Positions 51,101 to 59,974 are shown, numbered from the stretch's first letter. The stretch is DNA of 64,000 nt from Hominimerdicola alba (GCF_900112155.1 NZ_FOKQ01000005.1:62001-126000); one strand, 5' to 3'. Translations and numbers: made by a program. The notes: generated from the letters alone by a model not told the origin.

Positions 51101-52179
51101 GGCAGCTTAACTACAACGTAGTCCAGCGCAGGCTCAAAGCAAGCATAGGTCTTGCCTGTTACGGCATTCTTTATCTCGTCGAGAGTATAGCCAATAGCTA
51201 TCTGTGCAGCGACCTTTGCTATGGGGTAGCCCGTAGCCTTGGAAGCCAGTGCGGAAGAACGGGAAACTCTGGGGTTTACCTCTATAACGGCATACTCGAA
51301 AGTCTCGGGGTTCAGTGCGAACTGACAGTTACAGCCGCCCTCTACTTTCAGTGTATCGATTATTTTCAGTGCAGCGGAACGCAGCATCTGATATTCCTTA
51401 TCGGCAAGGGTAACAGCAGGCGCGATAACGATGGAGTCACCTGTATGTACGCCAACAGGGTCGAAATTCTCCATGGAACATACGGTTATAACGTTGCCCT
51501 TGGAGTCTCTCATTACCTCAAACTCGATCTCCTTCCAGCCTGCGATGCACTTCTCTACCAGTACCTGAGTGATAGGCGAGAGGTACAGACCGTTTCTGGT
51601 GATCTCGATGAGTTCTTCTTCATTATTAACGATACCGCCGCCTGTACCACCCAGTGTGAATGCGGGACGAATGATGAGCGGGAATCCGATGCCGGGCTCT
51701 TTCGAGAAAGCAACAGCATCTTCAACGGTATTTACTACCTTGGAGGGTATGCAGGGCTGACCGATTGATTCCATCGTATCCTTGAACAGCTGTCTGTCCT
51801 CAGCTTTATCGATGGTCTCGGGGTTAGCGCCAAGCAGCTTTACGTTATACTTATCGAGGAAACCTTCCTTAGCCAGCTGCATCGAAAGGGTCAGACCTGT
51901 CTGTCCGCCCAGTGTGGAAAGCAGGCTGTCAGGACGCTCCTTGATTATAACCCTCTTGACTGTTTCAAGTGTCAGGGGCTCGATATATATCTTATCCGCC
52001 ATAGCGTTGTCGGTCATTATGGTTGCGGGGTTTGAGTTTATCAGTATTACCTCAAGACCCTGCTGCTTCAGCGCACGGCAAGCCTGTGTGCCCGCATAGT
52101 CGAATTCGGCTGCCTGACCTATAACGATAGGTCCCGAGCCTATGACCAGAACACGACGTATCTCTTTATTCAAAGGCAT
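48124..52179 (-). CDS. carB: Carbamoyl-phosphate synthase large subunit fused to diaminopimelate epimerase
   Basis: 1351 residues in one uninterrupted frame. Residues 1-1064 are a full CarB: first synthetase half (RRVLVIGSGPIVIGQAAEFD), second half (TVIVFGSGPIRIGQGIEFDY) and the MGS-like allosteric domain (about 935-1060). From M1065 (MRREKTTLHFTKMHGCGNDY) a complete DapF of about 287 residues follows, with its two catalytic cysteines near 1142 (KMCGNGIRC) and 1293 (FACGTGA). The junction SKYNESNTEIVDINN is a short polar linker. No ribosome-binding site precedes the internal ATG at 48987. CarB makes carbamoyl phosphate for pyrimidines and arginine; DapF makes meso-diaminopimelate for lysine and cell wall. 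The gene starts 18 nt after carA. Confidence 0.94.
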   Translation of the reverse strand: MPLNKEIRRVLVIGSGPIVIGQAAEFDYAGTQACRALKQQGLEVILINSNPATIMTDNAMADKIYIEPLTLETVKRVIIKERPDSLLSTLGGQTGLTLSMQLAKEGFLDKYNVKLLGANPETIDKAEDRQLFKDTMESIGQPCIPSKVVNTVEDAVAFSKEPGIGFPLIIRPAFTLGGTGGGIVNNEEELIEITRNGLYLSPITQVLVEKCIAGWKEIEFEVMRDSKGNVITVCSMENFDPVGVHTGDSIVIAPAVTLADKEYQMLRSAALKIIDTLKVEGGCNCQFALNPETFEYAVIEVNPRVSRSSALASKATGYPIAKVAAQIAIGYTLDEIKNAVTGKTYACFEPALDYVVVKLPKWPFDKFVYAKRELGTQMKATGEVMAIGTTFEQAIMKAVRGAEIGHDCLISPKMLEFSDDEIRSKLHEPSDERMFVVYEALRRGVSVDEIHSITMIDEWFLNKLCKLIDMEKELAKGNVSKETYFEAKKMGYPDKVIERISGEKVKEPAHAVFKMVDTCAAEFAANTPYFYSTYDDEDEAAEFIAEQKQKKDTVIVFGSGPIRIGQGIEFDYASVHCVWALKEHGYDVVIVNNNPETVSTDFDTADRLYFEPLTNEDVMNIIRVEKPVGVVVAFGGQTAIKLTKHLNENGVKILGTPPDSIDAAEDRERFDELLEDLHIKRPEGFTVMTCEEALDVADKIGYPVLMRPSYVLGGQNMIIAFNEADIKEYMAIILDQGIENPVLIDKYLMGIELEIDAICDGEEILIPGIMEHIERTGIHSGDSIAVYPAWNVSDRLIDKVVDCSKRLALSLKTKGLVNIQYLIYDDELYVIEVNPRSSRTIPYISKVTGVPMVDLATKAMLGEKLRDMGYGVGLHPNSPYVAVKVPVFSFEKLIGVDNHLGPEMKSTGEVLAVSSSLEESLYKGLTAAGYKLEQKGGVFITVRDSDKKEIPQTAKMFADLGFTIYATKGTAKVLKEHGIDAIPVNKIHESDENTLTLIESGKVNYVISTSSKGRIPSRDSVKIRRKTVEWNIPCLTSIDTANAIASSIRSKYNESNTEIVDINNMRREKTTLHFTKMHGCGNDYVYFNCFDRMIDNPEGFALNLSDRHFGIGGDGVILVCRSKVADGRMRMFNLDGSEGKMCGNGIRCVAKFMRDNGLVDRDLMTIETLSGIIKVKLSRHYGEVNGATVDMGAAILDPVKIPCTLPADENGHVVDREVEIAGEKQRVTCVSMGNPHCIVFMNNIDDMDIEKVGPQFEHDAIFPERVNTEFIKVIDAHTLKMRVWERGSGETFACGTGACAAVVAAVLNGYCPKNEEITVMLRGGNLKIRYTDETVFMTGEAVTVFEGDIRV

Positions 52180-52197
52180 TTTTATCTATCCTTTCTG

Positions 52198-53295
52198 TCA
52201 GACATTTTCAGATTCGGGAGAATTTTTGTACTCGTCTATCAACTCGCAGAAGCGGTCGAAGAGGAAGCCCGTATCAAGAGGGCCTCCGCAAGCCTCGGGG
52301 TGGAACTGCACCGAGAAAGCGGGTTCGCTGGTATAGCGCACACCCTCGCAGGTGTTGTCGTTGGCATTAACGAAGCTCTCCTCAGCGCCGGCAGGCAGAG
52401 TATCACTGATAACTGCATAGCCATGGTTCTGGGAGGTTATATAAACTCTGCCCGTTGCGGTCTCCTTACAAGGCTGGTTAGCACCTCTGTGACCGTATTT
52501 CAGCTTCTCGGTCTTTGCACCGTGGGCAAGTGCCAGCAGCTGGTGACCAAGGCATATACCGAAGGTCGGTATTTTAAGTGCGCTTATCTTTTTCAGTTCT
52601 TCGATTATCTCAACGTTCTCGGCAGGGTCTCCGGGACCGTTGGACAGCATGATACCATCGGGAGCCAGCTCCTTGATCCTGTCTATCTTGGTGTATGCGG
52701 GAACTACTGTTACCTCGCATCCTCTGTTGACAAGACATCTGCCGATGTTAGCCTTTGCTCCGAAATCGTACAGAACAACACGGCGCTTAGTCTCACCCTC
52801 GGGGGAGAAAGTCTCTTCCTTATCGCAGGTGGTGTTCTTTACAGCCTCTACTATTTTATAGTTCTTTACTTCCTCGGGCACAGAGCCGTCGGTGGAAGTA
52901 ACTATCTTACCGTTCATTACACCATGCTCTCTGACTATCCTTGTCAGACGTCTGGTATCTATACCGTACATACCGACAATGCCGTTATTGCGCAAAAAAA
53001 TGTCAAGATCACCCTCGCATCTGAAATTGCTGGGCTCTTGACACCATTGTCTTACAATATACGCTTTTACATGGGGACGGCTGCTTTCAAAATCCTGGGG
53101 GATAACTCCGTAATTGCCGATCAGCGGGAATGTCTGAACAACGATCTGTCCATAATAGCTGGGATCGGTAAGGGTCTCAAGATAGCCCGTCATAGCGGTA
53201 GTGAATACTATCTCACCAACAGCTTCGCCGACAGCGCCAAAGCTTTTGCCCTCAAAAACTGTGCCGTTTTCAAGAATTAGATATGCCTTCTGCAC
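52198..53295 (-). CDS. carA: Carbamoyl-phosphate synthase small (glutaminase) subunit
   Basis: 365 residues starting at GTG 53295, 6 nt after AAAGGAGGA; a frame start at 53316 precedes that site. It supplies ammonia from glutamine to CarB. The N-terminal domain (GTVFEGKSFGAVGEAVGEIV) is followed by a class I glutamine amidotransferase domain with nucleophile Cys in FGICLGHQLLALAHG and His/Glu in VQFHPEACGGP. SQNHGYAV is also conserved. It forms an operon with the carB-dapF fusion. Confidence 0.95.
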   Translation of the reverse strand: MQKAYLILENGTVFEGKSFGAVGEAVGEIVFTTAMTGYLETLTDPSYYGQIVVQTFPLIGNYGVIPQDFESSRPHVKAYIVRQWCQEPSNFRCEGDLDIFLRNNGIVGMYGIDTRRLTRIVREHGVMNGKIVTSTDGSVPEEVKNYKIVEAVKNTTCDKEETFSPEGETKRRVVLYDFGAKANIGRCLVNRGCEVTVVPAYTKIDRIKELAPDGIMLSNGPGDPAENVEIIEELKKISALKIPTFGICLGHQLLALAHGAKTEKLKYGHRGANQPCKETATGRVYITSQNHGYAVISDTLPAGAEESFVNANDNTCEGVRYTSEPAFSVQFHPEACGGPLDTGFLFDRFCELIDEYKNSPESENV

Positions 53296-53326
53296 TTTAA
53301 ATCCTCCTTTAAACATTCTTCAAGAT

Positions 53327-53355
53327 ATTATATCACATCACGACTTATTTGTAAA
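53327..53355 (-). promoter_or_regulatory. Promoter of the carA-carB/dapF operon
   Basis: On the minus strand TTTACA (53350-53355) and TATAAT (53327-53332) are 17 nt apart, 30 nt before the GTG start. No PyrR-type attenuator fits in this short leader. The rest of 53360-53600 shows nothing clear apart from TGATATAAT (53571-53579), a likely extended -10 for ktrB. Confidence 0.7.
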
Positions 53356-53614
53356 GGGCATTTAATACAAAATTCAGATATTTTGATCTGCCATTCATAC
53401 CTCATTTTGCTGTGTTGGTAATAAACCTGGCGGAGGGAAATAAAGATTTTTCAATCATGCATCAGTCAGCGCCGTATTTACAGAAGATATTCATATATTC
53501 GTGAGCTACTGCATCACCATGCACCACTAATATTATTTACAAATTATTAATAGCATATTAATCTCAAATATGATATAATTTATAACGTATCGAAAAAATG
53601 AGGTGTACAACAAT

Positions 53615-54949
53615 ATGGAAAAAAAGAAAGTAAACAAACATCTTAATTCATTCCAGATAATCATATTCGGTTTTCTCGGAATGATAATTCTTGGCGCACT
53701 GCTGCTGATGCTGCCGATATCCTCTCGGAGCAGAGCATTTACGCCATTCTCGGACTGCCTTTTCACGGCGGTATCTGCCACCTGCGTTACAGGACTGGTG
53801 GTAAGGGACACAGCTACTTACTGGTCGCTGTTCGGCAAGGCTATAATACTGCTGATGATACAGATAGGCGGCATGGGCGTTATAACAGTTGGTCTGACCA
53901 TCATGCGGCTTTCGGGCAAAAAGATAGGTCTTGCACAGCGAAGTACCATGCAGGATTCCATATCCGCGCCCCAGGTTGGCGGTATCGTCAAGCTGACGGG
54001 CTTTATACTTAAAACCTCGCTTATGATAGAGCTTATCGGTGCGCTGCTGCTGCTGCCCGTATTCATAAGTGATTTCGGAGTTGCAAAGGGCATCGGTTAC
54101 TCGGTATGGCACTCCATATCCGCTTTCTGCAACGCGGGCTTCGACCTTATGGGTGTACGCCAGCCATTCTCGTCACTGTGTACTTATCACGACAATATCT
54201 ATCTTAATATAGTAATAATGCTGCTGATAATCGTGGGCGGTATCGGTTTCCTTGTTTGGAACGACATCAAGACCCACAAGCACCATCTCCAGAAATACAG
54301 TCTCCAGAGCAAGGTGGTCCTTTTAACTTCCCTGCTGCTGATATTCGTACCTGCTGTATACTTTTTCTTCTGCGAATACAGCGGTCTGCCCATGAGCGAC
54401 AGAGTTATAAGCTCCCTTTTCCAGTCAGTAACGGCAAGAACGGCGGGATTCAACTCACAGGATCTTGCAGCTATGGAAGGTTCGGGCACACTGGTGATGA
54501 TAATGCTGATGCTGGTGGGCGGTTCACCCGGATCCACAGCGGGCGGTATGAAGACTGCTACTCTCGCTGTACTGTTCTTCTCGGCTATAACCGTATTCAG
54601 TCGCAAGAACGATGTTCAGTGCTTCAAGCGCAGGCTTCCCGAGGAAGCTGTGCGTAATGCAGCGGCGATACTGTTTACATATCTCACGCTGTTCATAACA
54701 AGCGGAATAGTCATCAGCCGCATTGAGGGTCTGCCCATACTCACCTGCCTGTTTGAAACGGGCTCGGCAGTTGGCACTGTAGGACTTACTCTTGGAATAA
54801 CCACTACGCTGTCCCTTGCTTCAAGGATACTGCTGATGATACTGATGTTCTTCGGCAGAGTGGGTGCACTTACGCTTATTTACGCGGCACTTCCCTCCCC
54901 CGAGACAATTAAGAGCAAACTGCCCATGGAAAAGATTTCCGTAGGCTGA
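53615..54949 (+). CDS. ktrB: Potassium uptake channel subunit, TrkH/KtrB family
   Basis: 444 residues from ATG 53615; the GTG at 53603 lies within the GAGGTG site. About eight to ten membrane helices in four MPM repeats with selectivity-loop glycines: AVSATCVTGLVV, SISAFCNAGFDLMGV, SVTARTAGFNSQDL and ETGSAVGTVGLTLGIT. SPGSTAGGMKTATLAVL is typical of KtrB. It takes up potassium with the cytosolic KtrA-type regulator encoded 18 nt downstream. Confidence 0.93.
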   Translation: MEKKKVNKHLNSFQIIIFGFLGMIILGALLLMLPISSRSRAFTPFSDCLFTAVSATCVTGLVVRDTATYWSLFGKAIILLMIQIGGMGVITVGLTIMRLSGKKIGLAQRSTMQDSISAPQVGGIVKLTGFILKTSLMIELIGALLLLPVFISDFGVAKGIGYSVWHSISAFCNAGFDLMGVRQPFSSLCTYHDNIYLNIVIMLLIIVGGIGFLVWNDIKTHKHHLQKYSLQSKVVLLTSLLLIFVPAVYFFFCEYSGLPMSDRVISSLFQSVTARTAGFNSQDLAAMEGSGTLVMIMLMLVGGSPGSTAGGMKTATLAVLFFSAITVFSRKNDVQCFKRRLPEEAVRNAAAILFTYLTLFITSGIVISRIEGLPILTCLFETGSAVGTVGLTLGITTTLSLASRILLMILMFFGRVGALTLIYAALPSPETIKSKLPMEKISVG

Positions 54950-54967
54950 CCGAAAGGAGAATAAATA

Positions 54968-55612
54968 ATGACAACTGCTTTGATAATAGGTGTGGGCGAA
55001 TTCGGTGCCCATATCGCAAGAAGAATGTGCGAACTCAACTGTGAGGTAATGGCAGTTGATTCTAACGAAGACCGCATAAACGAGATACTGCCCTACGTTA
55101 CCAGCGCAAGGATAGGCAACTGCACGGACGCTGAGTTCCTGCGTTCACTGGGTGTGGGCAATTATGATATCTGTATAGTCGCTGTGGGCGGACTTTTCCA
55201 GGTATCGCTGGAAACTACCTGCACACTGAAAGAGCTTGGTGCAAAGTTCGTTCTTGCAAGGGCTACAAACGATGTTCAGATGAAGTTCCTGAGAATGGTG
55301 GGCGCTGACGAAGTAGCTTACCCAGAAAAGCAGACTGCTATCAGAATTGCAACAAAGTACGCTTCCGAAACCATACTTGACTTTATCCAGCTGGACAACA
55401 ACTACTCGATATACGAGCTGAAGATACCCAAGGACTGGTACGGCAGGACCCTTGCACAGGTTGATATCAGAAAGAAATACAATATAAATATAGTGACTTT
55501 CAAACGCGGGAACTCTGTTTTCCTGCCGTCACCTGATTCGCCGATGCTGGAGGGCGATGTGGCTTTCGTTATCGGCGAGGTCAAGGACATCAACAAGTGC
55601 TTCAAGATATAA
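54968..55612 (+). CDS. ktrA: Potassium uptake regulatory subunit, TrkA/KtrA family
   Basis: 214 residues: an RCK_N Rossmann domain (TALIIGVGEFGAHIARRMCE, GNCTDAEFLRSLGVGNYDI) that binds ATP/ADP or NAD, and an RCK_C domain (about 135-214, IYELKIPKDWYGRTLAQVDI). It gates KtrB. In Firmicutes RCK_C domains can bind cyclic di-AMP; whether this one does cannot be read directly. It lies in an operon with ktrB and has AAAGGAG before its ATG. Confidence 0.93.
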   Translation: MTTALIIGVGEFGAHIARRMCELNCEVMAVDSNEDRINEILPYVTSARIGNCTDAEFLRSLGVGNYDICIVAVGGLFQVSLETTCTLKELGAKFVLARATNDVQMKFLRMVGADEVAYPEKQTAIRIATKYASETILDFIQLDNNYSIYELKIPKDWYGRTLAQVDIRKKYNINIVTFKRGNSVFLPSPDSPMLEGDVAFVIGEVKDINKCFKI

Positions 55613-55655
55613 AATATCTTTAAATGCACATAATGAAACTTTGATATGAAAATAC

Positions 55656-55689
55656 TGACCCGCTCCTGTCAGCTGACAAGGGCGGGTCA
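55656..55689. repeat. 34-bp near-perfect palindrome
   Basis: TGACCCGC and GCGGGTCA enclose a further palindrome CCTGTCAGCTGACAAGG. There is no T tract, so it is not a standard terminator. It lies between ktrA and the aminopeptidase gene and could be a processing site, pause or protein-binding site. Confidence 0.5.
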
Positions 55690-55722
55690 AACGATAGATG
55701 AAATAAAACGGAGGATACTTAA

Positions 55723-56952
55723 ATGGCAATATCTGAAAAACTGCTGAGAAAATACGCACGGCTGATAGTCCTGACAGGAGCAAACGTTCAGCGTGGGCAG
55801 ATAGTTCAGCTGACAGCGGCTGTTGAACAGCACGAATTCGCGGCGCTGATAGCTGAGGAATGCTACAAGGCTGGTGCTGAGAAAGTCAATATGAACTGGA
55901 CAAGCGATGTGCAGAACAGGCTGGACCTGATGTACGCAGAGCAGGATACCCTTGCAAAAGTTCTGCCCTGGGAAGAAGCAAAAATGAAGCAGATGGTGGA
56001 TGACCTGCCATGCAGGATATTCATCGTATCCGACGACCCCGATGCACTGAACGGCATAGACCCCAAGAAGATATCCGCAGTATCACAGAGCAGACAGGCT
56101 GTTTTCAAGCCCTACCGCAACGCTATCGAGGGCAAGCACCAGTGGGTGATAGCAGCTCATCCCTCGGAGAATTGGGCGAAGAAGTGCTTTCCCGATGCCG
56201 AGAATGCTGTTGACAAGCTGTGGGAAGCTATCCTGAAGACTGTCCGCGTCAGTGAGGACAACGACCCTGTTGCCGACTGGAAGACTCACATGGATACCAT
56301 CGTAAACAAGGCGGCATGGCTGAATGAGCAGGGATTTTCCTCGCTTGAATACAAGAGTTCCAACGGCACGGATTTCAGGGTAAGCCTGATAGAGGGCGCT
56401 AAATGGGAGGGTGCAAAAGACCTCAATCCCCTGAACGGCGCTGAGTATATCCCAAACATACCCACAGAGGAGATATTCACCTCACCATATGCAGGCAAAT
56501 GCGAGGGCACTCTCGTAGCAGTGAAGCCTCTTTCCTGGAACAGCCAGCTTATCGAGGATTTCTCCATCACTTTCAAGGACGGCAAGGCTGTTTCCTGCAA
56601 GGCAGGCAAAGGTCAGGAGCTTCTGGAGCAGATGATAAAAATGGACGACTGCGCTTGTATGCTGGGCGAAGTCGCACTTGTGCCTAAAGAGAGCCCAGTC
56701 AATCAGTGCGGTTTCCTGTTCTACGAAACACTATTCGATGAAAATGCCTGCTGTCACTGCGCCCTCGGTATGGGATTCAAGGAGGTTCTTCCCGACGGCG
56801 ACAGCCTGACCGTTGAGCAGGCTAAAGAGCGTGGCATAAACGATTCTATAATTCATGTTGATTTCATGGTAGGTGCTGATGATCTTTCGATAGACGGCAT
56901 AAGACCCGACGGCACAAGAGAAGCTATCTTCCGCAACGGTACATGGGCATGA
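55723..56952 (+). CDS. Aminopeptidase, M29 family
   Basis: 409 residues, the usual size for AmpS/PepS/aminopeptidase T enzymes. The family metal site is seen in PNIPTEEIFTSPYAGKCEG (Glu), LGEVALVPKESPV (Glu), LFDENACCHCALG (His) and SIIHVDFMVGADD (His/Asp). It is cytoplasmic and trims N-terminal residues using two metal ions. The ATG at 55723 follows AACGGAGGATACTTAA. The next small gene overlaps its stop. Confidence 0.92.
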   Translation: MAISEKLLRKYARLIVLTGANVQRGQIVQLTAAVEQHEFAALIAEECYKAGAEKVNMNWTSDVQNRLDLMYAEQDTLAKVLPWEEAKMKQMVDDLPCRIFIVSDDPDALNGIDPKKISAVSQSRQAVFKPYRNAIEGKHQWVIAAHPSENWAKKCFPDAENAVDKLWEAILKTVRVSEDNDPVADWKTHMDTIVNKAAWLNEQGFSSLEYKSSNGTDFRVSLIEGAKWEGAKDLNPLNGAEYIPNIPTEEIFTSPYAGKCEGTLVAVKPLSWNSQLIEDFSITFKDGKAVSCKAGKGQELLEQMIKMDDCACMLGEVALVPKESPVNQCGFLFYETLFDENACCHCALGMGFKEVLPDGDSLTVEQAKERGINDSIIHVDFMVGADDLSIDGIRPDGTREAIFRNGTWA

Positions 56953-57272
56953 ACGAAGATATTTTCAGCACAGCCGACAACCAAAGCCAGTGGGCGGACA
57001 GCCGCGATGAACTAAGGCGGGCACTGGAATCCTTAGGCTATCCCACTGAGTTTGCTGATACCATAGCAAAGTACATCGGCAGTCCCAAGGGAATACAGCG
57101 CATGGCGTGGTACGTGAATTATGTCCGCCCCGAAAAGACCGAACTGATCGTCGATGAAATGCTGGCAATAAAAAGCGAGATAGACACCTGGCGCGAACGC
57201 AAGGAAAGTCAGCAGGCAAACGCAGCCTATACGCAGCTGCTAAACTGCGGGCTTGATACCGACGACGAGTAA
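56949..57272 (+). CDS. Small helical protein, translationally coupled to the aminopeptidase
   Basis: 107 residues. ATG 56949 overlaps the aminopeptidase stop (ATGA); an ATG two codons earlier is possible. It is soluble and helical: ELRRALESLGYPTEFADTIA, YIGSPKGIQRMAWYVNYV, IKSEIDTWRERKESQQAN. I recognise no family. Coupling to the M29 gene suggests related control only. Confidence 0.7.
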   Translation: MNEDIFSTADNQSQWADSRDELRRALESLGYPTEFADTIAKYIGSPKGIQRMAWYVNYVRPEKTELIVDEMLAIKSEIDTWRERKESQQANAAYTQLLNCGLDTDDE

Positions 57273-57293
57273 ATGCAAAAAATACGGATAAAA

Positions 57294-57337
57294 CTAAGCC
57301 CCCGAGGTTCACACCGAACCGTTCGGGGGCTTTATTT
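57294..57337 (+). terminator. Terminator of the aminopeptidase operon
   Basis: AGCCCCCGA and TCGGGGGCT form a GC-rich stem, with GGTT/AACC inside, then TTTATTT. Confidence 0.85.
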
Positions 57338-57387
57338 ATCTGCTGATATCAGGATATCTCAGCACTGTTTTTACAGCACACAGCGTC

Positions 57388-59892
57388 TTATTCCAGGGGT
57401 CTTAATCCCTTAACAGCAGCTGCTATCCTTGCAAGGTCGCTGACGTTGACCTTGCCGTCCTTATTTATATCTGCCAATTTGAAAGCATCAGCGTCAAGCT
57501 TTCTTTTGCCCTTGATGAATGCGGCAACTTTTGTGATATCGGTAACATTTACCTTGCCATCGCCGTTTATGTCGCCCATTTTTCTCTCACCGGGATCCTT
57601 TGGTTCAACATACTCGGGTCTTACATAATCACCGAGAGTATCATCTTTGATATCGGTGGCTACGAACTTCATCTCGTGAACTTCTGCATAGTCCTCGGGA
57701 TAAGTACCCTTTACGCCGTGGAGAGTGATAGTTTCGCCGTCTAAGTTCTCATCAAAATAGCTGAATGCGGTCTCGCTGATATCAGTGATGTTGGAACCTA
57801 CATAGATATCCTTGAGGGATATGCACTCACCGAAAACATTGTTACCTATCTTCTTTACTGAATAAGGTATCTTTATCTCCTTGAGAACTTGGTCATAGCG
57901 GAATGTTTCGTTCGGTACAACTTCCAGTCTTCTGCTGAGGGTGACATCTGTCAGCTTGGGGCAGTTCTTGAAGCAGGCATCGCCCATCTCAGTAAGGCTG
58001 TCGGGAAGAACTGCCTTTTCAAGATTCTCACAACCTTCAAATACACTGCTGCCCATCTTCTCGATTCCCATAGGCAGGGTCATCTCGGTGAGAGCGGTAC
58101 AGTCCTTGAAGGTATAGCTACCTATCTTTTCGATTATCTCCTTATCACTGAAATTGACCTTAGTCAGAGCAGTACAGCCCTCAAATGCTTTGTTTCCCAC
58201 AGTTTTGCAGCTTTCGGATACTGTCACTTCGGTCAGCTGAGTGCAGCCTTCATAGATGGAGTTGGGAACTTCTTTAAGATAAGCCGGAAGCACTGCCTTG
58301 GTCAGAGCAGACTTCTTGAATGCGCCTGTTCCGATAGTTGTAACGGTTTTGGGAATATCGATATTTGTGAGAGCAGCACACTCAGCAAAAGCATATTCGC
58401 CGATCTCTTCAATGCTACTGCCGAAGTTCACCTTTTTAAGTGCAGTACAATTATCAAAAGCATGATCGCTGATCTTGACAACAGTATCGGGAAGATTTAC
58501 CTCCTCAACAGCAGGAGCATATGCCAGCAGGTTGTTTACAACTTCAACAGCACCGTCGGGAATGTTGACCGTTTTAAGGGATCCACACTTGCTGAACGGA
58601 CCATCATTGCTTAATAATGCACAGTCAACGGATTCAAGAGACTTAGGAATATCTATCTCGGTGATGCCTGTGCTCTCGAAAGAGCTTGCGCCAAGTATTT
58701 TGAGGTTTTTAGATAACTTTGCACTTGTAAGGCCGGTACAGTCCGCGAATGCGTATGTACTTATCTCTGTTACGCTGTTGGGTATCTCTACGGATGTCAG
58801 ACCCGTAGAACGGAAAGCGCCCTCGCCAATAGTAACGACTGTCTTGGGTATGGTTATCTGTTTCATCGCACTAAGGCCTGCGAGCAGTCCATTGGGGATA
58901 ACTGTGATGCCGTTTTCTATAGTAACATCAGTCAGAGAAGGACAGTTATAGAAAGGTCCTTTTTCTGCATTAAGGAAGCCTACCTCTGCTACCTCTATCG
59001 ATTTGGGTATGGTCACAGAAGTCAGTCCGCTTTCTGAGAACGCATATGTTTCCAGTTTTGTAAGGGACTTTGGCAGATCTATCTGAGTAAGTGACTCACA
59101 GTAACGGAAAGCACTGTTGTTTATGGTCGTAACGGAAGATGGTATAGTTACCGAAGTGAGCTTTTTGCAGTTTGCAAAGAAATAATCCGGTACTACAGTT
59201 ATCATATCGGGGAGAACTACGCTCTCAACGCCAGAGCCTGCAAGCAGTGCCATAGGGAGCTCGTAATCACCGTCATTGAATTTCACAGTCTTGAGGTTTT
59301 CACAGCCATCGAAAGGACCTGCATCAAGACTGAGGTACGATGTTTCGACAGTTTTGAGTGACAGAGGAATGGTTATGCTCTCAACTGCAGTATTCTGGAA
59401 GCACTTTGTTCCGAGCTTTTCGATATTAGCAGGCAGATCATAGTTTTTGAGCTTTGTACAGCCGGCAAATGCCATGAATTCGATCGCGGTTACATTTGCA
59501 CCAAAATCAACCGTCTGAAGATTTGAACAGCCATAAAAAGCATCCTCGTCTATGACCTCAACAGTATCGGGGATAGTTACGCTTGTAAGCTCCTTGTAGT
59601 TCATAAACAGCTTTTCGCCCAGCTTGGTGACAGGCTTGCCGCCAATCTCTGCAGGGATATCCACAACAGCAACTGCAGAATAGTTACTGCTGTCAGTCTT
59701 TGGCAGAAATTTGCTCAGAACAGCGCTGTCGGTTTCCGTGTCGATGTAGTACTGGAACAGACCCTCGGTCTGCAGGTCCTCCGCAGAAACGGTAATACTT
59801 GTCCTGAAAGTACTTATGGTACCCTCGGGCAGAACTGCCGCACCTCCGAATACGATTGTTAACGCCAGAACAGATGCCAGAATTTTTTTCAT
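57388..59892 (-). CDS. Secreted leucine-rich-repeat (BspA-type) protein with dockerin
   Basis: 834 residues from ATG 59892, after AAGGGAGGAAACCAAA. The longer frame to 60078 includes the promoter. A signal peptide (about 1-35) is followed by some 25 BspA/TpLRR-type LRR_5 repeats (about 65-720) of the pattern L-x-x-V-x-(I/L)-P-x-x-V-x-x-I-x-x-x-A-F, for example SVTIPSSVTTINNSAFRYCE. A dockerin ends the protein (about 772-834; DINGDGKVN and DINKDGKVN). It has no catalytic domain. LRR_5 proteins often bind host or plant surfaces. The dockerin suggests it is built into a cohesin complex as an adhesion or scaffold element. Its dockerin type matches that at 41243 rather than those of the enzymes. 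Confidence 0.88.
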   Translation of the reverse strand: MKKILASVLALTIVFGGAAVLPEGTISTFRTSITVSAEDLQTEGLFQYYIDTETDSAVLSKFLPKTDSSNYSAVAVVDIPAEIGGKPVTKLGEKLFMNYKELTSVTIPDTVEVIDEDAFYGCSNLQTVDFGANVTAIEFMAFAGCTKLKNYDLPANIEKLGTKCFQNTAVESITIPLSLKTVETSYLSLDAGPFDGCENLKTVKFNDGDYELPMALLAGSGVESVVLPDMITVVPDYFFANCKKLTSVTIPSSVTTINNSAFRYCESLTQIDLPKSLTKLETYAFSESGLTSVTIPKSIEVAEVGFLNAEKGPFYNCPSLTDVTIENGITVIPNGLLAGLSAMKQITIPKTVVTIGEGAFRSTGLTSVEIPNSVTEISTYAFADCTGLTSAKLSKNLKILGASSFESTGITEIDIPKSLESVDCALLSNDGPFSKCGSLKTVNIPDGAVEVVNNLLAYAPAVEEVNLPDTVVKISDHAFDNCTALKKVNFGSSIEEIGEYAFAECAALTNIDIPKTVTTIGTGAFKKSALTKAVLPAYLKEVPNSIYEGCTQLTEVTVSESCKTVGNKAFEGCTALTKVNFSDKEIIEKIGSYTFKDCTALTEMTLPMGIEKMGSSVFEGCENLEKAVLPDSLTEMGDACFKNCPKLTDVTLSRRLEVVPNETFRYDQVLKEIKIPYSVKKIGNNVFGECISLKDIYVGSNITDISETAFSYFDENLDGETITLHGVKGTYPEDYAEVHEMKFVATDIKDDTLGDYVRPEYVEPKDPGERKMGDINGDGKVNVTDITKVAAFIKGKRKLDADAFKLADINKDGKVNVSDLARIAAAVKGLRPLE

Positions 59893-59974
59893 TTTGGTTT
59901 CCTCCCTTAAAGAAATCAATTTTGTTCTGCCAATTATGACAGTAATTTTGACGTATGGGCTATTTAACATTATG

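Noticed and set aside
55656-55689. Terminator after ktrA
   Set aside because: The palindrome lacks a T tract on both strands.
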